Positions 16,323 to 27,128 are shown, counted from the first letter of the stretch. The stretch is 64,000 bases of DNA from JABFWF01 sp035539135 (GCA_035539135.1 DATLJD010000005.1:124001-188000); one strand, 5' to 3'. The notes: generated by a model from the sequence alone, not told the origin. Numbers and translations: made by a program.

Positions 16323-17702
16323 ATGCATATCGCGTCCCGCGTTACCCAGCTTTCCGCCCTCGCGCTCGGCATCGCCGGCGTGCTCGCTTGCGGCCAGGCC
16401 GATGCATCGGGCTTCCAGCTGCGCGAGAACAGCGTCAAGAACCTCGGCCGCGCCAACACCGGCACCACCGTCGCCCGCGATGATGCGTCGGTCGCGGTGA
16501 ACAACCCGGCCGCGATGGTCAACCTCGACAAGGCGACCTTCCAGGTCGACGCCACCAGCATCAACCTCGACGCCGACTTCGACGGCGGCGGCTTCGCCAA
16601 TGCCGGCACGCCGCTGGCCAGCCCGCTGAGCGGCGGCGACGGCGGCGACCCGGGCGACCCGGCGCTGGTGCCGGCGATGGCGATGGTGTTCCCGATCGGC
16701 GACGACTTCCGCCTGGGCGCCAGCGTCAGCGCGCCGTTCGGCCTGAAGACCGAATACGACAGCGGCTGGGTCGGCCGCTACACCGCGCTGACCTCCGACG
16801 TGAAGATCGTCGACCTGACCGTGTCCGGCGCGTGGGCGGTGAACGAGCAGTTCTCGCTCGGCGTCGGCGTGTTCCTGCAGCGCAGCGAGGTCACCCTGTC
16901 CAAGGCGATCGACTTCGGCTCGGCGCTGTGCCTGGGCTCGGGCAACCCGCTGAACTGCGCCAATCCGGCGTTCCCGTTCCATCCGCAGCAGCAGGACGGC
17001 ACCGTCGTGGTCAAGGGCAGCGACAACGACTGGGGCTGGATCGCCGGCTTCCAGTGGCGTCCGGTCGAGAACGTGACGATCGGCTACGCTCACCATTCCA
17101 AGGTGGATCACACCCTGCGCGGCGACGCCGACTTCACCTTGCCGGGCGCGGCCGCGGCGGCGCTCGGTCCGCTCGCCCCGGGCGACGGCGCCGTGTACGC
17201 GCCGCTGACCACGCCGGCGACCGACACGCTGAGCCTGGAGTGGGCGGTCAACGAGAACGTGCGCGTGCTCGCGGACGTGCAGCGCACCGGCTGGCACACC
17301 CTGGAGCAGGTGGCGATCTTCCGCGACGGCGGCACGCCGCTGGGCTCGCCGGAAGTGTTCGACTGGGACGACACCTACTACTTCGGCATCGGCGCCGAGT
17401 GGGACATCAGCCCGTCGTTCACCCTGCGCGCGGGCATCGCCCAGGACCAGACGCCGACCCAGGACGACCATCGGACGCCGCGCCTGCCCGACAACGACCG
17501 CAAGCTCTATTCGATCGGCGCGACCTGGCATGCCAGCGATGCGCTGAGCATCGACGCGGCCTTCCAGCGCATCACCATCGACACCCCGACCGTGGACATC
17601 CTCGCCCCGGGCGCGTCGCCGGCGCTTCCGCCGTCCAGCCTGACCGGCGAGTTCAGCGGCCACGCCAACCTGTTCGGCGTCGCCTTGCAGTACCGCTTCT
17701 GA
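16323..17702 (+). CDS. fadL: OmpP1/FadL/TodX family outer-membrane porin
   Basis: A 459-residue outer-membrane beta-barrel for uptake of hydrophobic molecules such as long-chain fatty acids. Residues 1-28 form a signal peptide ending ADA; the mature start SGFQLRENSVKNLGRANTG is typical of the family and includes the hatch region. VAVNNPAAMVNL at about 58-69 is the conserved NPA block, and the protein ends in a C-terminal aromatic (ALQYRF) used for BAM recognition. Alternating polar and hydrophobic strands run throughout. The ATG is preceded by GGAGAGAG, and a strong hairpin terminator follows the stop. The actual substrate is not readable from sequence. Confidence 0.93.
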   Translation: MHIASRVTQLSALALGIAGVLACGQADASGFQLRENSVKNLGRANTGTTVARDDASVAVNNPAAMVNLDKATFQVDATSINLDADFDGGGFANAGTPLASPLSGGDGGDPGDPALVPAMAMVFPIGDDFRLGASVSAPFGLKTEYDSGWVGRYTALTSDVKIVDLTVSGAWAVNEQFSLGVGVFLQRSEVTLSKAIDFGSALCLGSGNPLNCANPAFPFHPQQQDGTVVVKGSDNDWGWIAGFQWRPVENVTIGYAHHSKVDHTLRGDADFTLPGAAAAALGPLAPGDGAVYAPLTTPATDTLSLEWAVNENVRVLADVQRTGWHTLEQVAIFRDGGTPLGSPEVFDWDDTYYFGIGAEWDISPSFTLRAGIAQDQTPTQDDHRTPRLPDNDRKLYSIGATWHASDALSIDAAFQRITIDTPTVDILAPGASPALPPSSLTGEFSGHANLFGVALQYRF

Positions 17703-17742
17703 CGGAAGCGCGGGCGACACGCCCGCGCGATCCGCAGGCACC

Positions 17743-17774
17743 GAGGCCCCGCTCGCGCGGGGCCTCTTTTTTTT
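17743..17774 (+). terminator. Rho-independent terminator after the porin gene
   Basis: GAGGCCCC at 17743-17750 pairs with GGGGCCTC at 17759-17766 around an 8-base loop, followed by eight T residues at 17767-17774. It starts about 40 bases after the stop codon of the FadL-type gene. Confidence 0.95.
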
Positions 17775-17780
17775 GCATCG

Positions 17781-18653
17781 CTAGAACGAGTACGCGCAGG
17801 GCGTGGGGGAAACCACCACCGCGCCTTCGTTGAGCTGGGCGAGGAAGTTCTTCAGCCGTTCCTGGTAGGCGCGCTCCGGGTGCCCGGAGAAGGTGATCGG
17901 GTTGGCGCCCAGCGACTGGTTGGCGAGGGTGATCAGTTCGTTGATGGTGCCGCCGAACGGCGCGTACACGGCGTTGCCGTTGGCGAAGCCGGCCTCGACG
18001 TTGAGCCGCGTCGCCGCCAGGTGCACCGACAGCATGTAGGCCATGTTGGTCGCCTTGCCGCCGAGCAGCCAGGTGCGGAACTGCGCGTAGTCGGCCGGAT
18101 CGAAGTTCTGGCCATTGGCGTCACGCAGGTTGAGCGAGGACAACAGGGCGAGCTCGGGCAGGTAGGAGCTGCCGTCCATCAGCGTCGCGAAGCCGTTCTT
18201 GTTGCTCCAGTACCCGGGCGTGCGGCCGCCGCCCGCCTTGGTGCAGTAGTTGCCGAACTTGACGCGGGTGGTCTGTCCGCCGACGACCTTGACCCCGGTC
18301 AGCGGGTTGATCGGGTGGCCGGCGCCGTCGCGCGGCGAACTCTGCACCCAGTTGGTCTGCAGCGGGGTGTTCTCGCGCACCACGTAGTCGCTGGCGGCCA
18401 GCACCGCGAACACGGCGTTGCCATAGACGTTGGTGCCGCGGGTGGACCCGTAGGCGCGGCTGGCCGAGGTCACCGTCATCGGCCAGCCGCGCAGCATCGG
18501 CTCGCCGGCATCGTGCACGCCGTTGGCGTTGGCGTCGTAGAACTTCTTGGCGATCAGCTCGCCGCACTGGCAGTTGGCGTACGCCGTACCGGCGACCAGG
18601 CTGGCGGTGAGCACGGCGACCTTGAGGGTACGCAACAGGGGGGAAGCGTCCAT
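17781..18653 (-). CDS. Secreted protein with SdrD-B-like repeat
   Basis: A 290-residue exported protein of unknown role. The ATG at 18653 (preceded by AAGGATG) gives a signal peptide of about 26 residues ending AYA. Residues 30-125 resemble a single SdrD B / collagen-binding B domain: KKFYDANANGVHDAGEP is a calcium-loop-like opening, followed by a beta-rich part with VVRENTPL. The remainder (GRTPGYWSNKNGFATLMDG to the end) is a conserved-looking block with paired cysteines but I cannot name it. It is a monocistronic gene converging on the porin terminator. An extracellular or surface location is likely. Confidence 0.85.
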   Translation of the reverse strand: MDASPLLRTLKVAVLTASLVAGTAYANCQCGELIAKKFYDANANGVHDAGEPMLRGWPMTVTSASRAYGSTRGTNVYGNAVFAVLAASDYVVRENTPLQTNWVQSSPRDGAGHPINPLTGVKVVGGQTTRVKFGNYCTKAGGGRTPGYWSNKNGFATLMDGSSYLPELALLSSLNLRDANGQNFDPADYAQFRTWLLGGKATNMAYMLSVHLAATRLNVEAGFANGNAVYAPFGGTINELITLANQSLGANPITFSGHPERAYQERLKNFLAQLNEGAVVVSPTPCAYSF

Positions 18654-18940
18654 GACACATCCTTGAGGGCATTGGGGAGGGGTGTCCGTCACGCGGACGA
18701 CGCAGGGGGATCGGCAACGGCCACGCCGCCCGCCGGCGTGCAGCGCGGCAGGCGGCCGCCGACCACAAACTGTGACCGGCGTTCACGTAAATAGGGGGGC
18801 TGCCGTGGGGCCGGCGTGAAGGGCAGGGCCTTCCGCGTGTCACCCCGTCATGGTGCCCGGCGGACGCCGCGCGTGGGGGTTCCCGATCACTCGATGGTTA
18901 CGGCGCGCGCTTACCGAAACGGTCACGCGCGCCGGGTCCG

Positions 18941-21900
18941 TCACTCGCCCAGGGTCAGCAGCGAGGCGTTGCCGCCGGCCGCGGTGGTGTTGATGGTCAC
19001 CGTCTTCTCGGTGGCGAAGCGCGGCAGGTAGTGCGGGCCGCCGGCCTTGGGGCCGGTGCCGGACAGGCCCTGGCCGCCGAACGGCTGCACGCCGACCACC
19101 GCGCCGATCTGGTTGCGGTTGACGTAGGCGTTGCCGACCTTCGCCCGCGACACGATGTAGTCGATGGTCTCGTCGATGCGCGAGTGGATGCCGAGGGTGA
19201 GGCCATAGCCGGTGGCGTTGATCGCGTCGATGACCTGGTCGAGCTCGCTCGCCTTCCAGCGGATCAGGTGCAGCGCGGGGCCGAAGTTCTCGCGGGTGAG
19301 TTGCGAAAGCGATTGCAGTTCCCACGCGGTCGGCGCGAAGAAGGTGCCGTGCGCGGTCGCTTCCGGGTCCAGCGGCGCTTGCGCGATCAGCTTCGCCGCG
19401 CCGCGCATGCGGCCGGCGTGCTCGTCCAGCAGGCACAGCGCGTCGGCGTCGATCACCGGGCCGACGTCGGTGGACAGCAGGCCCGGGTCGCCGACCTTCA
19501 GTTCCGCCATCGCCCCGGCCAGCATCGTCGCGACCTTGTCGGCGATGTCCTCCTGCACGAACAGCACCCGCGCGGCCGAGCAGCGCTGGCCGGCCGAGGT
19601 GAAGGCGGACGCCAGCGCGTCCTTGACCAGCTGCTCGGGCAGCGCCGAGGAGTCGCCGATCAGCGCGTTCTGGCCGCCGGTCTCGGCGATCAGCACGCCG
19701 ATCGCGGCGTCGCGCGCGGCCAGCGCGCGGTTGATCGCGCGCGCGGTGTCGGTGGAGCCGGTGAAGGCGACGCCGGCCACGCGCGGATCGCGGGTCAGGG
19801 CGGCGCCGACCGTGGCGCCGTCGCCCGGCAGGAACTGCAGCACGGCCTCCGGCACGCCGGCCTCGTGCAGCAGCTTCACCGCGTGGTAGCCGACCAGGTT
19901 GGTCTGCTCGGCGGGCTTGGCGAGCACGCTGTTGCCGGCGGCGAGCGCGGCCGCCACCTGGCCGGCGAAGATCGCCAGCGGGAAGTTCCACGGCGAGATG
20001 CACACGAACACGCCGCGGCCCTGCAGGCGCAGGGTGTTGGATTCGCCGGTCGGCCCCGGCAGCTGCTCCGGCGCGCCGAACAGCTGGCGCGCCTGGCCGG
20101 CGTAGTAGCGCAGGAAGTCGACCGCCTCGCGCACCTCGGCGACGCCGTCGGGGATGGTCTTGCCGGCCTCGCGTGTGCACAGCGCGATGAACTGCGGCAT
20201 GCGCTGCTCGAGCAGGTCGGCGGCGCGTTCCAGGATCACCGCGCGCGAGGCGGCCGGCAGCGCGTCCCACGCCGGCTGCGCGGCGACCGCGTTCTGCAGC
20301 GCGCGCTCGACCGTGTCGCCATCGGCGGGCGTCCAGTGGCCGACGACCTGGCGGCGGTCGGCCGGGTTGGTCACCGCGAGCTCCGCGGCCGCCGAACGCG
20401 CGCCCGGCACCAGCGGCACGGCGCGCCAGCTCTCGCGCGTGGAGGCATTGACCGCGTCGGCGAGCGCGCGCAGCTGGTCGTCGTTGGCGAGGTTGATGCC
20501 CATCGAGTTGGTCCTGTCGTGGCCGAGCGCGCGATACAGGTCGCGCGGCAGGGGAATGCGGGGGTGGGGAATGCTCTCGAACGCGGACACCGTCTCGACC
20601 GGATCGCGGATCAATTCGTCGATCGCCACGTCCTCGTCGGTGATGCGGTTGACGAAGCTGGAGTTGGCGCCGTTCTCGAGCAGGCGCCGCACCAGGTACG
20701 GCAGCAGGTCCTCGTGCGAGCCGACCGGCGCGTACACGCGGCAGGGCACGTTCAGGCGGTCGGCCGGGATCACTTCGGCATAGAGGTCGTCGCCCATGCC
20801 GTGCAGCTTCTGGAACTCGAACGCGCGACCGGCGGCGAGCCGGTGCACCGCCGCGATCGTCTGCGCGTTGTGGGTCGCGAACATCGGGTAGAGCGCGTCC
20901 GACGCGTCCAGCATCCGGCGCGCGTTGGCGAGGTAACTGACGTCGGTGTTCGGCTTGCGGGTGAACACCGGGTAGCCGGCCTGGCCGTCCACCTGCGCGC
21001 GCTTGACCTCGCTGTCCCAGTACGCGCCCTTGACCAGCCGCACCGGGATCCGGCGGCCGACCCGGCGGGCAAGGTCGGCGAGGAAGTCGATCACGAACGG
21101 CGCGCGCTTCTGGTACGCCTGCACCGCCAGCCCGTAGCCCTCCCAGCCGTCCAGCGACGCATCGGCGTAGGCGGCGGCGATCACGTCGAGCGACAGCTCG
21201 AGGCGGTCGGCCTCCTCGGCGTCGATGGTGAAGCCGATGCCGTGCGATTTGGCCAGCCGCGCCAGCTCCAGCACGCGCGGGGTCAGCTCGGCCAGTACCC
21301 GCGCGCGCTGGGCATGCTCGTAGCGCGGGTGCAGGGCGGACAGCTTGACCGAGATCGAGGGCGCCGCGAACACGCCCTCCGGCGTGCCATCGCCGCCGCC
21401 GACGCTGCGGCCGATCGCGTCGATCGCCATCCGGTAGGCGGCGAGGTAGCGCTCGGCGTCGGCGGCGGTCAGCGCGGCCTCGCCGAGCATGTCGAACGAG
21501 TAGCGGTAGTGCGCGTTGCCGCCCTTGCGCGAGCGCGCCAGCGCCTCCTCGATGGTACGGCCCATCACGAACTGGTGGCCCATGATCCGCATCGCCTGGC
21601 GCACCGCCAGCCGGATCACCGGCTCGCCGATCCGCCCGATCAGGCGCTTGAACGCGCCGTGCACGTCGCGCCGGGTCTCGTCGGCGAGGTCGACCAGGTG
21701 CCCGGTCAGCATCAGGCCCCAGGTCGAGGCGTTGACCAGCACCGAGTCGGACTGGCCCATGTGCCGCTTCCAGTCGGCCTCGCCGAGCTTGTCGCGGATC
21801 AGCTTGTCGGCGGTGTCCGGATCGGGGATGCGCAGCAGCGCCTCGGCCACGCACATCAGCAGCACCCCCTCCTCGCTGCCGAGGTCGTACTGGCGCATGA

Positions 21901-22183
21901 AGGCCTCGATCGCGCCCTGGTCGCGGGCCCGCGCGCGGACCCGGCGGACGAGGTCGGCGGCGGTCGCCTGCACCGCCGCCTGGTCGGCGGCCGGCAGGCG
22001 CGCCTGCGCCAGCAGCGCGCGCACCGCCTCGGTCTCGTCGCGCGTCCAGGCGGCGGTGATCGCGGCGCGCGCCGGGGCCGGCGGCGGGGGCAGCTCGGGG
22101 GCGAGCAGCGGCTGCGGCGCGGGCGCCGGCGGGACGGGGTCGGAAGGGTTCATGGGGGCGTGGGGACCGCGGGAAACCGCCAT
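18941..22183 (-). CDS. putA: Bifunctional proline dehydrogenase / glutamate-semialdehyde dehydrogenase
   Basis: A protein of 1080 residues (1070 if the second ATG at 22153 is used) that oxidises proline to glutamate using FAD then NAD. The N-terminal domain is short and proline-rich and lacks the ribbon-helix-helix DNA-binding part of enteric PutA. The FAD-dependent PRODH barrel covers about 190-520 (SISVKLSALHPRYEHAQR, RLVKGAYWDSE). The aldehyde dehydrogenase covers about 590-1050 with ETGGQNALI and the catalytic cysteine in SAGQRCSAARV. It ends GNASLLTLGE, as expected for a type A PutA without C-terminal extension. It sits alone, divergent from coxB, so it does not repress itself. Confidence 0.97.
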   Translation of the reverse strand: MAVSRGPHAPMNPSDPVPPAPAPQPLLAPELPPPPAPARAAITAAWTRDETEAVRALLAQARLPAADQAAVQATAADLVRRVRARARDQGAIEAFMRQYDLGSEEGVLLMCVAEALLRIPDPDTADKLIRDKLGEADWKRHMGQSDSVLVNASTWGLMLTGHLVDLADETRRDVHGAFKRLIGRIGEPVIRLAVRQAMRIMGHQFVMGRTIEEALARSRKGGNAHYRYSFDMLGEAALTAADAERYLAAYRMAIDAIGRSVGGGDGTPEGVFAAPSISVKLSALHPRYEHAQRARVLAELTPRVLELARLAKSHGIGFTIDAEEADRLELSLDVIAAAYADASLDGWEGYGLAVQAYQKRAPFVIDFLADLARRVGRRIPVRLVKGAYWDSEVKRAQVDGQAGYPVFTRKPNTDVSYLANARRMLDASDALYPMFATHNAQTIAAVHRLAAGRAFEFQKLHGMGDDLYAEVIPADRLNVPCRVYAPVGSHEDLLPYLVRRLLENGANSSFVNRITDEDVAIDELIRDPVETVSAFESIPHPRIPLPRDLYRALGHDRTNSMGINLANDDQLRALADAVNASTRESWRAVPLVPGARSAAAELAVTNPADRRQVVGHWTPADGDTVERALQNAVAAQPAWDALPAASRAVILERAADLLEQRMPQFIALCTREAGKTIPDGVAEVREAVDFLRYYAGQARQLFGAPEQLPGPTGESNTLRLQGRGVFVCISPWNFPLAIFAGQVAAALAAGNSVLAKPAEQTNLVGYHAVKLLHEAGVPEAVLQFLPGDGATVGAALTRDPRVAGVAFTGSTDTARAINRALAARDAAIGVLIAETGGQNALIGDSSALPEQLVKDALASAFTSAGQRCSAARVLFVQEDIADKVATMLAGAMAELKVGDPGLLSTDVGPVIDADALCLLDEHAGRMRGAAKLIAQAPLDPEATAHGTFFAPTAWELQSLSQLTRENFGPALHLIRWKASELDQVIDAINATGYGLTLGIHSRIDETIDYIVSRAKVGNAYVNRNQIGAVVGVQPFGGQGLSGTGPKAGGPHYLPRFATEKTVTINTTAAGGNASLLTLGE

Positions 22184-22439
22184 TTTAGCGGCCGCCGCCG
22201 CCGTCCGGCAGCCCGCGCGGCTTGCCGCCGCAACCGGCGCGGGGATACCATGCTGCGGCTTACGTGGCGGTTCTGCACGGCCGCGCCATGATCCATGTCA
22301 CCTCGTGCCGGGAGCGGCCGGAGCCTGCTCCGCGCCACGGCGCGGGTCCTCCCCGCGTCCGCGGGGCGACCGGGATGGAAGGCGCGCCCCGGCGGCACCG
22401 CGGACGGGCGCACGAAGAATCTTGCGAATCTGGGGCTCG

Positions 22440-23429
22440 ATGATGACAGCCGGTCGTTTCAAGCGTTGGGGCATGGGAATCGCGGCGATGGCGCTGCCGC
22501 TGGTGGCGTTTGCGCAGGGCGCGGCCGCCGATGTCGAGCCCGCCGAGCCGGTGCGCTGGCAGCTCAACATGACGCCGGGCGTGACCCATACGGCGCAGAT
22601 GGCCTACGACGCGCACATGTTCGCGCTGTGGGTGTGCGTGGCGATCGGCCTGCTGGTGTTCGCCGCGATGGCGGTGGCGATCGTGAAGTTCCGCAAGTCC
22701 AAGGGCGCGGTCGCCGCGACCTGGAGCCACAACACCACCGCCGAGATCATCTGGACCGTGGTGCCGGTGATCATCCTGGTGGTGATGGCCTGGCCGGCCA
22801 CCGCCAAGCTGATCTCGCAGTACGACACCCGCAACTCCGAAATGACCATCAAGGTCACCGGCTACCAGTGGATGTGGAAGTACGAGTACCTGGGCGAGGG
22901 CGTGGAGTTCACCAGCCGCCTCGACCGCGAGTCGGACGCGCTGCGCCAGACCGGGCAGGTGCCGACCCTGGCGGCCAACCCGCGCTACCTGCGCGACGTC
23001 GACAACCCGCTGGTCATTCCCGTCGACACCAAGATCCGCTTCGTGATCACCGCCGACGACGTCATCCACGCCTGGTGGGTGCCGGCGCTGGGCTGGAAGC
23101 AGGATGCGATCCCCGGAATCATCAACGAGGCCTGGACCGACGTGAAGGCGCCGGGCATCTACCGCGGCCAGTGCGCCGAGCTGTGCGGCAAGGACCACGG
23201 CTTCATGCCGATCGTGGTCAAGGCCGTGAGCAAGCAGGAATTCGCCACCTGGCTGGCGGCGCAGAAGGCGAAGAACGCCCCGGTCGCCGCCGCCCCCGCC
23301 GCGGCCGCCGAAGCGGCTCCCGCGGAAGCGGCGCCGGCCGGCGAGGCGGCGCCCGCCGATTCCGCCCCGGCCGACGAGGCTGCGCCCGCCGATGCCCCGG
23401 CCGACGCCGCGCCCGCCGACGCGGGCTGA
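22440..23429 (+). CDS. coxB: Cytochrome c oxidase subunit II
   Basis: A 329-residue CuA subunit of the aa3 oxidase. A signal-like segment (to about 30) and two membrane helices precede the periplasmic cupredoxin domain. The CuA ligands are C245, C249, H253 and M256 in CAELCGKDHGFM, and GYQWMWKYEY marks the electron entry region. After about residue 283 comes a 45-residue tail of Ala, Pro, Glu and Asp repeats not found in typical subunits. ATG at 22440 (doubled ATG-ATG) was chosen; Shine-Dalgarno is weak. First gene of the cox operon, about 45 bases before coxA. Confidence 0.96.
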   Translation: MMTAGRFKRWGMGIAAMALPLVAFAQGAAADVEPAEPVRWQLNMTPGVTHTAQMAYDAHMFALWVCVAIGLLVFAAMAVAIVKFRKSKGAVAATWSHNTTAEIIWTVVPVIILVVMAWPATAKLISQYDTRNSEMTIKVTGYQWMWKYEYLGEGVEFTSRLDRESDALRQTGQVPTLAANPRYLRDVDNPLVIPVDTKIRFVITADDVIHAWWVPALGWKQDAIPGIINEAWTDVKAPGIYRGQCAELCGKDHGFMPIVVKAVSKQEFATWLAAQKAKNAPVAAAPAAAAEAAPAEAAPAGEAAPADSAPADEAAPADAPADAAPADAG

Positions 23430-23473
23430 GCCGCGCCGCACTCCTCAAGACCCGCTTTCCCCGAGGTAGTCCC

Positions 23474-25111
<1,638 letters not shown>

Positions 25112-25118
25112 GCGGACG

Positions 25119-25262
25119 ATGGCGCGTGACCCGATCCAGCCGCTGACCCCCGAACAGGCCGCCGAGCGCAGGCGCGGCGCCGTCCGGACCGCGTGGATCG
25201 TCGCCGCGATCGCGCTGGCGGTGTACGTCGGCTCGATCCTCTACGCGGGGCAGGGCGGATGA
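25119..25262 (+). CDS. Small single-span membrane protein in the cox operon (47 aa)
   Basis: A 47-residue ORF between coxA and ctaG. It reads MARDPIQPLTPEQAAERRRG, a cytoplasmic amphipathic start, then one hydrophobic segment (TAWIVAAIALAVYVGSILYA) and ends GQGG. Seven bases separate it from the coxA stop, and its stop overlaps the ctaG start in an ATGA, so its position argues for translation. Short membrane proteins of this kind lie at the same place in many xanthomonad and other cox operons and are thought to help oxidase assembly; the role here is inference from position. Confidence 0.85.
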   Translation: MARDPIQPLTPEQAAERRRGAVRTAWIVAAIALAVYVGSILYAGQGG

Positions 25263-25828
25263 GCGGCAACAAGCTCGGCCTGGGCAAGATGCTGGGCGTC
25301 TCGCTGGGTGCCTTCGCGTTCGCCTTCGCGATGGTGCCGCTGTACCGGATCACCTGCGAGAAGGTGTTCGGCGTGCGCCTGGAGAAGGGCCCGGCGCAGG
25401 TCGCCGCGGCCGGCGCCGCGAAGACCGAGCGCTGGGTGACGGTGGAGTTCGACGGGGGCGTCAACGCGCGCCTGCCCTGGGCCTTCCACCCGGAGCAGCT
25501 GAAGATGCGGGTGCAGCCGGGCAAGCTGTACGAAGCGAAGTACTTCGCGCGCAATACCAGCGACCGCGCGATCGTCGGCAACGCGGTGCCGTCGGTGGCG
25601 CCGGCGCGGGCCTCGGGCTACTTCAGCAAGACCGAATGCTTCTGCTTCACCGCGCAGACGCTTCAGCCGGGCGAATCGCGCGACATGCCGGTGCGCTTCA
25701 TCGTGGACCCGGCGCTGCCGGACGACGTCAACACGATCACCCTGTCCTACACCTTCTACAAGAACGCAGAGCTCACCGCGCAGCTGGACGCGCGCGGCTC
25801 CGCCGCCGCGCCGCACGCGGCGCCCTGA
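25259..25828 (+). CDS. ctaG: Cytochrome c oxidase assembly protein CtaG (Cox11 family)
   Basis: A 189-residue copper chaperone for CuB of subunit I. Residues 10-28 form the membrane anchor (MLGVSLGAFAFAFAMVPLYR), with the conserved PLYRITCEKVFG just after it. The periplasmic immunoglobulin-like domain has the copper motif KTECFCFTAQ (CFCF). ATG at 25259 is inside the stop of the upstream small ORF (ATGA), so translation is coupled. Gene order cox I - small ORF - ctaG - cox III is typical. Confidence 0.96.
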   Translation: MSGNKLGLGKMLGVSLGAFAFAFAMVPLYRITCEKVFGVRLEKGPAQVAAAGAAKTERWVTVEFDGGVNARLPWAFHPEQLKMRVQPGKLYEAKYFARNTSDRAIVGNAVPSVAPARASGYFSKTECFCFTAQTLQPGESRDMPVRFIVDPALPDDVNTITLSYTFYKNAELTAQLDARGSAAAPHAAP

Positions 25829-25859
25829 CCCACGAACGAAAAACCACCGGAACACCGCC

Positions 25860-26744
25860 ATGGCCCAAGCGCATACCGACGCCCACGACCCCAATGTGTA
25901 CTTCGTGCCGCACGGCAGCCGCTGGCCGGTGTTCGCCTCGGTCGGCCTGTTCGTCACCATGGTCGGCTTCTCGGCCTGGCTGAACGAGGCGAGCTGGGGC
26001 AAGGTGACCTTCTTCGTCGGCATCGCGCTGCTGCTGGCGATCCTGTTCAAGTGGTTCGCCGACGTCATCACCGAGTCGCTGCGCGGCTACTACAACAAGA
26101 AGGTCGACACCTCGTTCCGGATGGGGATGATTTGGTTCATCTTTTCCGAGGTGATGTTCTTCAGCGCGTTCTTCGGCGCGCTGTTCTACGCCCGCCAGTA
26201 CGCGATGCCGTGGCTGGGCGGCGAGGGCGACGGCGTGCAGACCAACGCGCTGCTGTGGCCGGGCTTCTCCGCCGGCTGGCCGAGCAACGGCCCGGCCGCG
26301 GTCGGCGGCCACTTCCAGACCGTGCCGGCATGGGGCCTGCCGCTGCTCAACACGCTGATCCTGCTGTCCTCGGGCGTCACCGTCACCATCGCCCACCACG
26401 CGCTCAAGGCCGGCCAGCGCGCGCGCCTGCTGTGGTTCCTCGGCGCCACGGTGCTGCTGGGCGCGCTGTTCCTGTACTTCCAGGCGCACGAGTACGTCGA
26501 GGCCTACACCGAGCTCAACCTGACCCTCGGCTCGGGCATCTACGGTTCGACCTTCTTCATGCTCACCGGCTTCCACGGCGCGCACGTGACCCTCGGCACG
26601 ATCATGCTGGCGATCATCTGGCTGCGCTGCCTCAAGGGTCATTTCAAGCCGGACGACCACTTCGCCTTCGAGGCGGTGGCCTGGTACTGGCACTTCGTGG
26701 ACGTGGTCTGGCTGGGCCTGTTCCTGTTCGTCTACGTGCTCTGA
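25860..26744 (+). CDS. coxC: Cytochrome c oxidase subunit III
   Basis: A 294-residue, seven-helix structural subunit of the aa3 oxidase. MGMIWFIFSEVMFFSAFFGA around 85-105, QAHEYVEAYTEL, and GFHGAHVTLGTI with YWHFVDVVWLGLF near the C-terminus are hallmarks of subunit III. The start HDPNVYFVPHGSRWPVFAS fits the bacterial long form. It ends the first half of the cox cluster, followed by a terminator. It lies 31 bases after ctaG. Confidence 0.97.
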   Translation: MAQAHTDAHDPNVYFVPHGSRWPVFASVGLFVTMVGFSAWLNEASWGKVTFFVGIALLLAILFKWFADVITESLRGYYNKKVDTSFRMGMIWFIFSEVMFFSAFFGALFYARQYAMPWLGGEGDGVQTNALLWPGFSAGWPSNGPAAVGGHFQTVPAWGLPLLNTLILLSSGVTVTIAHHALKAGQRARLLWFLGATVLLGALFLYFQAHEYVEAYTELNLTLGSGIYGSTFFMLTGFHGAHVTLGTIMLAIIWLRCLKGHFKPDDHFAFEAVAWYWHFVDVVWLGLFLFVYVL

Positions 26745-26796
26745 GCCGGAGGCGGATACCGCGGCGGCCGCGAATCGGCGGCACCGTGCGTGGAAG

Positions 26797-26821
26797 AGCG
26801 GCGGCCCGTCCGCCGCTTTTT
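26797..26821 (+). terminator. Rho-independent terminator after coxC
   Basis: AGCGGCGG at 26797-26804 pairs with CCGCCGCT at 26810-26817 around a 5-base loop, followed by a short T-run ending at 26821. It lies about 50 bases after the coxC stop and just before the convergent DUF2909-like gene. Confidence 0.85.
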
Positions 26822-26843
26822 GCTTGGGCGACGGGCGCCGCCT

Positions 26844-27062
26844 TCAGCCGCCGACGCCGTGCGGCGTGATCCAGCCCATCCGGATCGCCAGCGCGACGAG
26901 CAGGATCAGGACGATCGAAAGGGCGATACGACGGGTCAGGGCGTTGACCGTGCGCTTGGTGGTGCCCTTGTCCACCAGCATGTAGTAGAGGCCCGCGCCG
27001 AGGTTCCACAGGATGACGAGCAGGAACGCGATGATCAGCAGCGTCTTGAGCGAGTCGTTCAT
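26844..27062 (-). CDS. Twin-transmembrane small protein (DUF2909-like, 72 aa)
   Basis: A 72-residue protein with two membrane helices: residues 7-29 (TLLIIAFLLVILWNLGAGL) and 46-62 (IALSIVLILLVALAI), linked by a basic loop GTTKRTVNALTRR. The layout and the MLVDKG loop match the DUF2909 small-membrane-protein family found near SURF1 and other oxidase genes. The ATG at 27062 is preceded by CAGGAACGCC. It lies antisense between coxC and the SURF1 gene. A role in oxidase assembly is inferred only from location. Confidence 0.85.
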   Translation of the reverse strand: MNDSLKTLLIIAFLLVILWNLGAGLYYMLVDKGTTKRTVNALTRRIALSIVLILLVALAIRMGWITPHGVGG

Positions 27063-27128
27063 GGTGGCGTTCCTGCGGGGCGCCCGTGGCGCGAGGCTCG
27101 CATTATCGCAGCGCGGAGCATCGCGCCG

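Noticed and set aside
18771..18786. TGTGA followed by TTCAC upstream of the SdrD-B-like gene, resembling a CRP/Clp site
   Set aside because: The half sites are separated by the wrong distance for a CRP-type site (N6 expected between TGTGA and TCACA) and the match is short. It could be chance.
18840..22291. Two open frames of more than 1000 residues overlapping putA, one on each strand (18840-21854 and 19031-22291)
   Set aside because: They are shadows of putA in other frames. Their translations are Arg/Gly/Ala/His-rich without any family motif, as expected when the third-position GC of the real gene falls elsewhere.
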